A stretch of 64,000 nucleotides of DNA from Streptomyces sp. V3I7 (GTDB lineage Bacteria; Actinomycetota; Actinomycetes; Streptomycetales; Streptomycetaceae): the NCBI RefSeq assembly GCF_030817495.1, contig NZ_JAUSZK010000001.1, positions 2,831,001-2,895,000 of the forward strand, given 5' to 3'. Below the pieces are notes generated by a model, which made no database searches, was not told where the DNA came from, and was given only the letters and a program-made list of their open reading frames with translations. Positions 30,532 through 39,167 of this stretch are shown here, in pieces (the stretch's first letter is position 1; every line of letters starts with the position of its first letter). The position numbers were made by a program, and so were the translations under genes.

Positions 30532-32304
30532 GTGACCAGTACCGCGTCCTCGATGGACACCCGGCAGGGCCAGGCCCCGGACGATCCGCGGCCGTCGTGG
30601 CAGCAGCGGCTGCGCCGTTACGGCTACGCGGCCACAGGCGCGGGCACGGCGATGCCCACAGGCGGCAGGAGCGGCACCGGCTCCGATGTCACCGACCGCC
30701 TGGTGCCGCCGTACACCGAGCCGAGTCCGCGGCTGTGGGTGGCGCTGGGCGTACCGCCGGCCCTGGCCGAGCGCGTCGTGCGCTTCTCGAGCTGGGTCGG
30801 GCCGCTGCTGGTGACGCTGATGGCGGGCCTGATGCGGTTCTGGAACCTGGGCAATCCGCGGGCGGTGATATTCGACGAGACGTACTACGCCAAGGACGCC
30901 TGGGCGCTCGTCCACCGCGGCTTCGAGGTCAACTGGGACAAGAACGCCAACGACCTGGTCCTGCAGTCGCACGGCCATCTGCGCATCCCCGCCGACGCGG
31001 CCTACGTGGTGCACCCGCCGGTCGGCAAGTACGTCATCGGGCTCGGTGAGCTGCTCTTCGGCTTCGACCCCTTCGGCTGGCGGTTCATGACCGCGCTGCT
31101 CGGCACGCTCAGCGTGCTGCTGCTGTGCCGGATCGGGCGCCGGATGTTCCGCTCCACGTTCCTCGGCTGCCTGGCCGGCGCGCTGATGGCGCTGGACGGG
31201 CTGCACTTCGTGATGAGCCGCACCGCGCTGCTCGACGGGGTGCTGATGTTCTTCGTCGTCGCGGCCTTCGGCTGTCTGATCGTCGACCGGGACCGGACGC
31301 GGGAGCGGCTCGCGGCCGCGCTGCCCGCCGACGCCGACGGCCGCGTCCGCCCGGACGCACACACCGCCGACAGCCTCTTCCTCGGCTGGCGCCCGTGGCG
31401 CTGGGCGGCCGCGGTCTTCCTCGGCCTCGCGATCGGCACCAAGTGGAACGGCCTGTACATCCTGGCCGCGTTCGGTCTGATGACCGTGCTCTGGGACGTC
31501 GGCGCCCGCAAGGTCGCCGGTGCCCGCCACCCGTACGTCTCGACCGTCCGGGACGCCGTCCTCGCCCTCGCCATGCTCCCGGTGGCGATCGGCGTGTACG
31601 TGCTGTCCTGGCTCGGCTGGATCCTCTCCCCGACCGACGGCTCCGGCGGCTACTTCCGCAACTGGGCGGCCGGCGACGGCAAGGGCGGCGGCTGGGCCTT
31701 CCTGCCCGCCTGGCTGCGCAGCCTGTGGCACTACGAGCACGAGGTGTACAACTTCCACGTCGGGCTGTCCTCGCCGCACACCTACCAGTCCAACCCGTGG
31801 AGCTGGATCGTCCTGGGCCGCCCGGTCTCGTACTTCTACGAGTCCCCCGGCCCCGGCGCGGACGGCTGCCCGATGAACGCGGGCGAGAAGTGCGCCCGCG
31901 AGGTGCTGGCCCTCGGCACCCCGCTGCTGTGGTGGGCGGGCTGCCTGGCGGTGCTGTACGTGCTGTGGCGCTGGGCCTTCCGCCGCGACTGGCGCGCCGG
32001 CGCCATCGCCTGCGGCATCGCGGCCGGCTACCTGCCCTGGTTCCTGTACCAGGAACGCACGATCTTCCTCTTCTACGCCGTGGTCTTCGTGCCGTTCCTC
32101 TGCCTGGCGGTGGCGATGCTGATCGGCGCGATCATCGGCCCGCCCGGCTCCGGCGACGGCCGCCGCGTGGTCGGCGCGACGGGCGCGGGCATCCTGGTGC
32201 TGCTGATCGCCTGGAACTTCATCTACTTCTGGCCCCTGTACACCGGCACGGCCATCCCGATCGACTCGTGGCGGTCGCGGATGTGGCTGGATACGTGGGT
32301 CTGA
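30532..32304 (+). CDS. pmt: Protein O-mannosyltransferase (Pmt)
   Basis: Polytopic GT39 enzyme (590 aa) that transfers mannose from polyprenyl phosphate mannose to Ser/Thr of secreted proteins. It has the catalytic acidic motif FDETYYAKDAW near residue 113, the HPPVGKYVI loop and about eleven hydrophobic helices, ending WRSRMWLDTWV. GTG 30532 has no Shine-Dalgarno sequence, and TACGAT (30520-30525) lies seven bases upstream, so the transcript is probably leaderless. It is divergent from rsmI. In S. coelicolor this enzyme is the phage phiC31 receptor-modifying factor and affects antibiotic susceptibility. Confidence 0.92.
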   Translation: MTSTASSMDTRQGQAPDDPRPSWQQRLRRYGYAATGAGTAMPTGGRSGTGSDVTDRLVPPYTEPSPRLWVALGVPPALAERVVRFSSWVGPLLVTLMAGLMRFWNLGNPRAVIFDETYYAKDAWALVHRGFEVNWDKNANDLVLQSHGHLRIPADAAYVVHPPVGKYVIGLGELLFGFDPFGWRFMTALLGTLSVLLLCRIGRRMFRSTFLGCLAGALMALDGLHFVMSRTALLDGVLMFFVVAAFGCLIVDRDRTRERLAAALPADADGRVRPDAHTADSLFLGWRPWRWAAAVFLGLAIGTKWNGLYILAAFGLMTVLWDVGARKVAGARHPYVSTVRDAVLALAMLPVAIGVYVLSWLGWILSPTDGSGGYFRNWAAGDGKGGGWAFLPAWLRSLWHYEHEVYNFHVGLSSPHTYQSNPWSWIVLGRPVSYFYESPGPGADGCPMNAGEKCAREVLALGTPLLWWAGCLAVLYVLWRWAFRRDWRAGAIACGIAAGYLPWFLYQERTIFLFYAVVFVPFLCLAVAMLIGAIIGPPGSGDGRRVVGATGAGILVLLIAWNFIYFWPLYTGTAIPIDSWRSRMWLDTWV

Positions 32305-32458
32305 GCCGCGCTCGGACAACAATCGGAAACTTTCTCCCCCGGTGGCCCCGCGAGCACTTAAGGTGCGACCACGGCCAGCTTTGAACGCGTTCATAAATGC
32401 GGGCAGGGATGCGGGCAGACGGACGCGGACAGGGCTTCACGGGGAGGGGAAGCGCGCC

Positions 32459-34093
32459 ATGCGCAAGGGGGTCAAGGCCGCCGTCATGGGCGGGGTGTTC
32501 ACCGTGGTGGTGGGAGGGGCCGGGTACGGCGCCTTCAACATCGTCTCGGCGTTGAGCGGCGGCGGAGGGACGGGGGCGTCCGGGGGCGGGTCGGAGGTCG
32601 TGCGGACCGGGCCGCCCACCGCCGCCGAAGCGAAGGAGACCACGCGGAAGTTCTTCGCCGCCTGGGAGAAGGGCGACGGGACGGCCGCGGCGTCGTACAC
32701 GAACAACGAAGAGACCGCGGCGCAGTTGCTGAACGCCTACGGCGAGGAGGCGCGCATCACCAAGGTGCACATCGCGCCCTCCTCGCCCGTCGGCGCGACC
32801 GTGCCGTTCACGGTGAAGGCGACGGTGTCGTACGACGGGAAGTCCGAACCGCTCGACTACTCCAGCGAGTTGAGGGTCGTGCGCGGCCAGGTGACGCACC
32901 GCGCGCTCGTCGACTGGGAGCCGTCCGTCGTCCATCCCCGGCTCCAGCGCGGCGACACCCTCGTCACCGAGGAGTCGGCGAGCCCACCGATCAAGGCGGT
33001 GGACCGCGACGGGACCGTACTCACGAAGGAGGACTACCCCTCCCTCGGTCCGATCCTGGACGCCCTGCGCGAGAAGTACGGCGAGGAGGCGGGCGGCAGG
33101 GCCAGTGTGGAACTGGTGATCCGGCACCCGGCGGACGGCACCCCCGACACCCCGCTCCTCACGCTCGTCAAGGGCCGGCCGGGCCGGCTGCGCACAACAC
33201 TGAGCGCGGGTGTGCAGGCGGCCGCCGAGAAGGCGGTGCGGAAGTACGCCGAGTCGTCGGTGGTGGCCCTGAAGCCGAGCACCGGCGAGGTGCTGGCGGT
33301 CGCCAACCACCGTCAGGACGGCTTCAACGCGGCGTTCCTGGGCAAGGTGGCGCCCGGCTCCACGATGAAGATCGTCACGGCGGCCATGCTCATCGACCAC
33401 GGCGTCACGTCCGCGTCCGGCCCGGCGCCCTGCACGCCCGACGCGATGTGGGAGGGGCAGACCTTCCACAACCTCAAGGACATGACGCCCGACGAGAAGG
33501 CGACCCTCTCCGAGAGCTTCGCGCGCTCCTGCAACACGGCCTTCGTCAAGTTCACCGACGACGTGAAGAGCGACTGGCTGGCCCGGGAGGCCGAGGACCG
33601 TTTCGGCCTCGGGCGCGACAACTGGCAGACCGGCATCCAGTCCTTCGACGGCCGGGTTCCGGCCACGGAGGGCCCGGACAAGGCGGCCGTCCTCATCGGC
33701 CAGGGCCAGATCGAGATGAACCCGCTGAACATGGCGTCGGTCACAGCGACAGCGATGACGGGCGTCTTCCACCAGCCCGTTGTCGTCCCGTTGAGCCTCG
33801 ACGACCGCGAACCGGCGCACGCGCGGGGGCTCGCGTCGGGTACGGTCCAGCAGTTGCGGGCGATGATGAACCGCACCGCCGTCGGTGGCACCGCCTCCGG
33901 CATCATGTCCCGGCTGAGCGGCAGCATCGGCGCGAAGACGGGCTCCGCCGAGGTCGACGGGCAGAGCAGGTCCGACAGCTGGTTCACCGGTTACCGCAAT
34001 GACATGGCGGCCGCCGCGATGACCCAGGACGGCGGCCACGGCATCGACGCCTCGGGCCCGATTGTCGCGGACGTGCTACAAGCAGGTGGCTGA
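32459..34093 (+). CDS. Penicillin-binding protein, MecA_N-type (copy 1)
   Basis: A 544-aa membrane-anchored transpeptidase: TM helix (about 8-31), a NTF2-like MecA_N domain (about 55-165), then a transpeptidase domain with the catalytic tetrad STMK (301-304), SCN (357-359) and KTG (493-495). These are SHV-type Ser active-site motifs, so it should cross-link peptidoglycan. ATG 32459 follows GGGGAGGGGA by eight bases. It is 101 bp upstream of a close paralogue and near ssgE; this trio is a conserved Streptomyces block tied to sporulation-associated wall growth. Confidence 0.93.
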   Translation: MRKGVKAAVMGGVFTVVVGGAGYGAFNIVSALSGGGGTGASGGGSEVVRTGPPTAAEAKETTRKFFAAWEKGDGTAAASYTNNEETAAQLLNAYGEEARITKVHIAPSSPVGATVPFTVKATVSYDGKSEPLDYSSELRVVRGQVTHRALVDWEPSVVHPRLQRGDTLVTEESASPPIKAVDRDGTVLTKEDYPSLGPILDALREKYGEEAGGRASVELVIRHPADGTPDTPLLTLVKGRPGRLRTTLSAGVQAAAEKAVRKYAESSVVALKPSTGEVLAVANHRQDGFNAAFLGKVAPGSTMKIVTAAMLIDHGVTSASGPAPCTPDAMWEGQTFHNLKDMTPDEKATLSESFARSCNTAFVKFTDDVKSDWLAREAEDRFGLGRDNWQTGIQSFDGRVPATEGPDKAAVLIGQGQIEMNPLNMASVTATAMTGVFHQPVVVPLSLDDREPAHARGLASGTVQQLRAMMNRTAVGGTASGIMSRLSGSIGAKTGSAEVDGQSRSDSWFTGYRNDMAAAAMTQDGGHGIDASGPIVADVLQAGG

Positions 34094-34194
34094 AGTCACC
34101 CGCCCAGCAGGGGACTCTAGGCTGGTGCCGTCGTTGAGGATGTCAACGTCCGCGACGGCAGCGGGGTCCTGGGGAACGTGGAGGAACTGAGGCA

Positions 34195-35898
34195 GTGGGC
34201 AAGAGAAGACTCGTCACCGAGCAACAGCGGAAGACCAGCCCGGCCGTACTCGGCGGGATGATCGCCGTCGTCATCGGTGGCGCGGGGTTCGGCGTCTACG
34301 CGCTGTACGGCGGCGGCGCCTCGGCCGAGGACGTCACGGACGCCGCCGACCGCAAGCCGGCGTACACCCGCCCGCTGTCCGCCGAGGACGTCCGCACCGC
34401 CACCGAGCGCTTCCTGACGGCGTGGCAGCAGGGCAGTGTCCCGCGCGCCGCGGCGGCCACGACCGACCCCGCCGCCGCCACCCCGCTGCTCGTCGGCTAC
34501 GCCAAGGACGCCCACCTCTCGGCGCTCACCCTCACCCCCGGCCGCCGCACCGGCACCAAGGTCCCCTTCTCGGTCAAGGCCACGGTGTCCGAAGAGGCCC
34601 CGGCGGCCACTCAGACCACGCCGTCGGGCGGCACCGCGAGCAAGCCGCTGGCGTACGACAGTTCACTGACCGTCGTCCGGCGCCACAGCGACGGCAAGCC
34701 GCTCGTCGAGTGGCACTCCTCCGTCCTCCACCCCGACCTCAGGGACGGCGACACGCTGGTCACCGGCGAGTCCGGCACGCCGCCGGTCAAGGCCCTGGAC
34801 CGCGACGGCGGGGAGCTGACCGCCGCCAAGTACCCGTCGCTGGGCGCGGTCCTGGACGGGCTGCGCGAGAAGTACGGCAAGGAGGCGGGCGGCAAGGCCG
34901 GCGTCGAGCTGCGGGTGGTCCGCGGCAAGGAGTCGAAGAAGCTGAAGCTGTCCGACAAGACCCTGCTCGAACTGAGCAAGGGCACGCCGGGCACGGTGAA
35001 GACGACGCTGAACCCGGACCTCCAGGCCGCCGCCGAACAGCGGGTCGCCAAGCGGGACAAGGCCTCGGTCGTCATGATCAAGCCCTCGACCGGCGAGGTC
35101 CTCGCCGTGGCCAACTCCGGCCACGGGTTCAACACCGCCTTCATGGGCTCGCTGGCGCCGGGCTCCACGATGAAGATCATCACGTCGTCGCTGCTGATCG
35201 AGAAGCACCTCGCCTCGGCGGACAAGCCGCACCCGTGCCCGAAGACGTTCACGTACGGCCACTGGAAGTTCCACAACGACGACGACTTCGAGATCAAGAA
35301 CGGCACGTTCAAGGCGAGCTTCGGGCGCTCCTGCAACACGGCCTTCATCAGCCAGGCGCCGAAGCTCAAGAACGACGACCTGACGAAGCAGGCGCAGCAG
35401 GTCTTCGGTCTGTCGATGAACAACTGGGCGATCGGCGTGCCCTCCTTCGACGGCCAGGTGCCCGTGCAGTCGGCGGCCCAGATGGCGGCCTCGCTGATCG
35501 GCCAGGGCGGGGTGCGTATGAACCCGCTGAACATGGCGTCGGTCGCGGCGACGGTGAAGTCGGGCAAGTTCCACCAGCCCTACCTGGTCTCGCCGGAAGT
35601 CGACCACCGCAAGCTGGCGACCGCCTCCCGCACGATGTCGTCCTCGACGCTGTCCCAGCTGCGCGAGCTGATGCAGTTCACGGCCCAGTACGGCACCGCC
35701 GCGGAGGCCATGGCCGGGCTCGGTCCGGACTACGGCGCCAAGACGGGCTCGGCGGAGGTCGACAGCCAGAAGAAGCCCAACGGCTGGTTCGCCGCATACA
35801 AGGGCGATCTCGCGGGCGCCGGTGTGGTGCAGGCGGGCGGTCACGGCGGTGACACGGCCGGCCCGATCGTGGCGGCCCTGCTGAAGATGGGGGACTGA
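34195..35898 (+). CDS. Penicillin-binding protein, MecA_N-type (copy 2)
   Basis: A 567-aa paralogue of the preceding gene with identical layout: TM helix (about 17-38), MecA_N domain, and transpeptidase motifs STMK (324-327), SCN (379-381) and KTG (516-518). Domains align throughout (for example PSLGxVLDGLREKYG vs PSLGPILDALREKYG). GTG 34195 follows GAGGAACTGAGGCA. Redundant tandem PBPs suggest different expression timing or septal versus lateral roles; that is inference. It is convergent with ssgE, whose stop lies 29 bp away. Confidence 0.93.
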   Translation: MGKRRLVTEQQRKTSPAVLGGMIAVVIGGAGFGVYALYGGGASAEDVTDAADRKPAYTRPLSAEDVRTATERFLTAWQQGSVPRAAAATTDPAAATPLLVGYAKDAHLSALTLTPGRRTGTKVPFSVKATVSEEAPAATQTTPSGGTASKPLAYDSSLTVVRRHSDGKPLVEWHSSVLHPDLRDGDTLVTGESGTPPVKALDRDGGELTAAKYPSLGAVLDGLREKYGKEAGGKAGVELRVVRGKESKKLKLSDKTLLELSKGTPGTVKTTLNPDLQAAAEQRVAKRDKASVVMIKPSTGEVLAVANSGHGFNTAFMGSLAPGSTMKIITSSLLIEKHLASADKPHPCPKTFTYGHWKFHNDDDFEIKNGTFKASFGRSCNTAFISQAPKLKNDDLTKQAQQVFGLSMNNWAIGVPSFDGQVPVQSAAQMAASLIGQGGVRMNPLNMASVAATVKSGKFHQPYLVSPEVDHRKLATASRTMSSSTLSQLRELMQFTAQYGTAAEAMAGLGPDYGAKTGSAEVDSQKKPNGWFAAYKGDLAGAGVVQAGGHGGDTAGPIVAALLKMGD

Positions 35899-35926
35899 CC
35901 TCGGGCTGACCCCCGGACCCAGGCCG

Positions 35927-36283
35927 TCAGCCGGCCACCGGCGCGGCGGCCGCGGCCATGTAGGTGCGGCCCAGGAACCGCAGCAGCGTCTTCGTGTCGA
36001 ACTGCACGACGGCCACACCATGCGGGGAGTGGAACTCCACCACGGTCTGGACGCGGCCGCACGGCCACACCCGCACGTCCCCGTCCCGCGCCGGGCCCCG
36101 CAGCCCCCGCTCCAGCAGTTCGCGCGGGAAGGCCCACTCGTGCGGTCCGGGCAGGCGGACCCGCACCGACCGCGGGTCCGTCGCGGCGTCGTAGCGCAGG
36201 ACCACGGGGACGGCGCCCGGTTCGTCGCCGGCGTCCTCGTCCGTGACGATGCGGGCCCGTGCGTACTGCTCCACTACGGACAT
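35927..36283 (-). CDS. ssgE: SsgA-like sporulation/cell division protein, SsgE-type
   Basis: SALP-family protein, 118 aa, restricted to morphologically complex actinomycetes. Family features are VPVVLRYDAATDPRSVRVRL, WAFPRELLERGL, the VVEFHSPHG block, and RFLGRTYMA at the C-terminus. Neighbouring twin PBPs match the ssgE locus of S. coelicolor (SCO3156-3158, from memory), where SsgE affects spore separation via autolytic wall cleavage. The start MSVVEQYARAR is supported by the expected N-terminus. The 205-bp region upstream is AT-rich and likely developmentally regulated. Confidence 0.88.
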   Translation of the reverse strand: MSVVEQYARARIVTDEDAGDEPGAVPVVLRYDAATDPRSVRVRLPGPHEWAFPRELLERGLRGPARDGDVRVWPCGRVQTVVEFHSPHGVAVVQFDTKTLLRFLGRTYMAAAAAPVAG

Positions 36284-36451
36284 CGGTGCCCCTCACGCTG
36301 CGTGACCTGTGTGAATGCTGGGTACTCGCTACTCGCCTTCATTCCAATGTCTCATATGCCCCACATTGTGCTCATTGGAGCGAAGGTCCCGCGCGAGGAC
36401 CGCACAGGTGACCGCACAGGTGACCACCCTCAAAATACGACTAGCTAGCTC

Positions 36452-36468
36452 TTGCAAAGGGTTTGCAA
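36452..36468. promoter_or_regulatory. Nur (nickel-uptake regulator) box
   Basis: TTGCAA-AGGGT-TTGCAA is an exact match to the known Nur consensus (TTGCAA-N5-TTGCAA) of S. coelicolor. It overlaps the likely -35 (TTGCAA, 36452-36457); TAGAAT (36477-36482) sits as -10, with the GTG of cbiM at 36489, so the message is probably leaderless. Repression by nickel-bound Nur would link the transporter to nickel. Confidence 0.85.
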
Positions 36469-36488
36469 CAAGCCTCTAGAATCAAACG

Positions 36489-37553
36489 GTGCACGTACCT
36501 GACGGATTCATCGACGCCCCTGTCTCCGCCGTCACCGGGGTGGTCGCCGCCGGCGCCATCGCCGTGAGCCTGCGCGGTGCCCGCCGCGAACTCGACGAGC
36601 GCACCGCGCCGCTGGCCGGGCTGGTCGCGGCGTTCATCTTCGCGGTGCAGATGCTCAACTTCCCGGTGGCGGCCGGCACCAGCGGCCATCTCCTGGGCGG
36701 AGCGCTGGCCGCGATCCTCGTCGGGCCGTACACCGGCGTGCTGTGCGTCTCCGTCGTGCTGCTCATGCAGGGCATCCTCTTCGCGGACGGCGGTCTGACC
36801 GCGCTCGGCGTGAACATCACCGACATGGCGATCGTGACGACCGTCGTCGCCTACGCCGTCTTCCGCGGGCTGGCCAAGGTGCTCCCGCGCGGGCGCCGCT
36901 CGGTGACCGTCGCCTCCTTCGTCGCCGCGCTGCTGTCGGTCCCGGCCGCCGCCGTCGTCTTCACTCTCATCTACGCGATCGGCGGCACCACGGACGTCGC
37001 CCTCCCCAAGGTCGCCACGGCCATGGTCGGCGTCCATGTCCTCATCGGCATCGGCGAGGCCGTGATCACCGCGCTCACCGTCGGTGCCGTGATCGCCGTA
37101 CGGCCGGACCTGGTGCATGGCGCCCGGGGCCTTGAGCAGAGACTCAAGCTGCGGGTGAACGGCGAGCTGGTCGACGCCCCCGCCGCCGAGCCCGCCCCGG
37201 CACCGGCCGGCCGCTCGCACCGCAAGCTCTGGATCACCGGCCTGATCACCTCGCTCGTGCTCGCCGGGTTCGTCAGCTTCTACGCCTCCGCCCACCCCGA
37301 CGGGCTGGAGAAGATCGCCCACGACCAGGGCATCGACAAGAAGGCCGAGCCGCACGCGTCCTCGGACTCCCCGCTGGCCGACTACGGCGTCAAGGACGTC
37401 TCCGACGCCCGCCTCTCCGGCGGTCTCGCGGGCGTGATCGGCGTCGGCGCCACGATCGTCGTGGGCAGCACGGTGTTCCGGGTGGTGCGCAGGCGTCGTA
37501 CGGACGAGATGTCCCGCGCGGACACGCACACCGCCACGGGAACGAGGGTCTGA
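36489..37553 (+). CDS. cbiM: ECF metal transporter substrate-binding component, CbiM-CbiN fusion
   Basis: A 354-aa membrane protein whose N-terminus MHVPDGFIDAP is the diagnostic CbiM/NikM start, where His2 coordinates the metal. This fixes the GTG at 36489 as the true start. CbiM helices run to about residue 205; a PDGF-domain segment with an extra C-terminal TM (about 248-354) replaces a separate CbiN/NikN subunit. Immediately followed by cbiQ and cbiO. The perfect Nur box indicates nickel rather than cobalt as substrate, so nikM may be the better name. Confidence 0.92.
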   Translation: MHVPDGFIDAPVSAVTGVVAAGAIAVSLRGARRELDERTAPLAGLVAAFIFAVQMLNFPVAAGTSGHLLGGALAAILVGPYTGVLCVSVVLLMQGILFADGGLTALGVNITDMAIVTTVVAYAVFRGLAKVLPRGRRSVTVASFVAALLSVPAAAVVFTLIYAIGGTTDVALPKVATAMVGVHVLIGIGEAVITALTVGAVIAVRPDLVHGARGLEQRLKLRVNGELVDAPAAEPAPAPAGRSHRKLWITGLITSLVLAGFVSFYASAHPDGLEKIAHDQGIDKKAEPHASSDSPLADYGVKDVSDARLSGGLAGVIGVGATIVVGSTVFRVVRRRRTDEMSRADTHTATGTRV

Positions 37554-37554
37554 C

Positions 37555-38316
37555 ATGGGTGCCGGCCACGCGCACCGGTTGTACCGGCACGGGCACTCGC
37601 CCGTGCACGCCCTGCCCCCGCACACCAAGCTCGCCGCCGTCTTCGCCTTCGTGGTGATCGTCGTCTCGACCCCGCGGGAGGCCATGTGGGCCTTCGGGCT
37701 CTACGCCGTCCTGCTCGCGTACGTCGCGTACCGCGCGCGCGTGCCCGCCGGGTTCCTGCTGAAGCGGCTGCTGATCGAGGTGCCCTTCGTCGCGTTCGCG
37801 GTGCTCATGCCGTTCGTGGCCCAGGGCGAGCGGGTCGAGGTCCTCGGAATGCAGCTGAGCGTGAGCGGGCTGTGGGGCGCCTGGAACGTCCTCGCCAAGG
37901 GCACCCTCGGCGTCGCCGCCTCGGTCCTGCTGGCCGCCACCACCGAGCTGCGCGAACTGCTCCTCGGCCTCCAGCGGCTCAGACTTCCGCCGCTGCTGGT
38001 CCAGATCGCGTCGTTCATGATCCGTTACGGCGACGTCATCACCGACGAGATGCGCCGGATGCGCATCGCCCGCGAGTCGCGCGGCTTCGAGGCGAGCGGC
38101 GTGCGCCACTGGGGCGTCCTCGCCAAGTCGGCCGGCGCGCTCTTCATCCGCTCCTACGAACGCGGCGAGCGCGTGCATCTGGCCATGGTGAGCCGGGGCT
38201 ATGCCGGCTCGATGCCGGTCATCGACGAGGTGACCGCCTCCCGGGCGCAGTGGCGTCACGCCCTCGCCCTCCCCTCGACGGCTCTGGTCGTCTGTCTGCT
38301 GGGATGGACCCTGTGA
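37555..38316 (+). CDS. cbiQ: ECF transporter energy-coupling transmembrane protein
   Basis: The T-component, a 253-aa membrane protein with about five to six hydrophobic helices and the coupling motifs MRIARESRGFEASG and MAMVSRGYAGS-like LAMVSRGYAGSMPV (Ala-Arg-Gly signatures that contact the ATPase). It starts one base after the cbiM stop. It links CbiM to the ATPase in one complex. Confidence 0.92.
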   Translation: MGAGHAHRLYRHGHSPVHALPPHTKLAAVFAFVVIVVSTPREAMWAFGLYAVLLAYVAYRARVPAGFLLKRLLIEVPFVAFAVLMPFVAQGERVEVLGMQLSVSGLWGAWNVLAKGTLGVAASVLLAATTELRELLLGLQRLRLPPLLVQIASFMIRYGDVITDEMRRMRIARESRGFEASGVRHWGVLAKSAGALFIRSYERGERVHLAMVSRGYAGSMPVIDEVTASRAQWRHALALPSTALVVCLLGWTL

Positions 38317-39077
38317 CTGCACCTGCCTCGCTGGAGGTCTCCGGCCTCGCCTTCGCCTACCCCGACGGCCACCAGGCCCTGTTCGGCGTCGACTTCAGCA
38401 TCGGGCGCGGCGAACGGGTCGCGCTGCTCGGGCCGAACGGCGCCGGGAAGACCACCCTCGTCCTCCACCTCAACGGCATCCTCGGCGGCGGCGCCGGGAC
38501 GGTGACCGTGGCCGGGATGCCGGTCGGCCGCCGGCACATGGCCGAGATCCGGCAGAAGGTCGGCATCGTCTTCCAGGACCCGGACGACCAGCTGTTCATG
38601 CCGACGGTCCGCGAGGACGTGGCGTTCGGCCCAGCGGCCGCGGGCCTCAAGGGCGCGGCGCTGGAGCGGCGGGTGCGCACGGCCCTGGAGCTGGTCGGCA
38701 TGCAGCACTTCGCCGACCGCCCGCCGCACCATCTGTCCTTCGGCCAGCGCCGCCGGGTGGCCGTCGCAACCGTGCTCGCGATGGAGCCGGAGATCCTCGT
38801 CCTGGACGAGCCGTCCTCCAACCTCGACCCGGCCTCCCGCCGCGAACTGGCCGACATCCTGCGCTCGTTGGACGTGACCGTCCTCATGGTCACGCACGAC
38901 CTGCCGTACGCGCTGGAGCTGTGTCCGCGTTCGCTGGTCCTGAGCGACGGCGTGATCGCGGCGGACGGCGCGACCGGCGAACTGCTCTGCGACGAGGAGC
39001 TGATGCGCGCGCACCGCCTGGAACTGCCCTTCGGCTTCGACCCGCGCTCGGTGGCGGCGACGGCAACATCGGCATAA
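38304..39077 (+). CDS. cbiO: ECF transporter ATP-binding protein
   Basis: A-component ATPase: Walker A GPNGAGKTT (about 42-50), signature LSFGQRRR, Walker B ILVLDEPSSNLDP and the switch His in VTHDLPYAL. The protein is 257 aa from ATG 38304. A GTG at 38313, which overlaps the cbiQ stop as GTGA and has GGGATGG just upstream, is the alternative start. It probably homodimerises, since a second A-component is not nearby. Confidence 0.92.
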   Translation: MDPVTAPASLEVSGLAFAYPDGHQALFGVDFSIGRGERVALLGPNGAGKTTLVLHLNGILGGGAGTVTVAGMPVGRRHMAEIRQKVGIVFQDPDDQLFMPTVREDVAFGPAAAGLKGAALERRVRTALELVGMQHFADRPPHHLSFGQRRRVAVATVLAMEPEILVLDEPSSNLDPASRRELADILRSLDVTVLMVTHDLPYALELCPRSLVLSDGVIAADGATGELLCDEELMRAHRLELPFGFDPRSVAATATSA

Positions 39078-39167
39078 CGATCGCCTCCGGCCTGGGACGC
39101 GAAGGAATCGCAGGCCGCCCCTGGCTGTTGCACCGCCTGTCGAAGGCAAGCCGAGGAAAGGGCGAAC

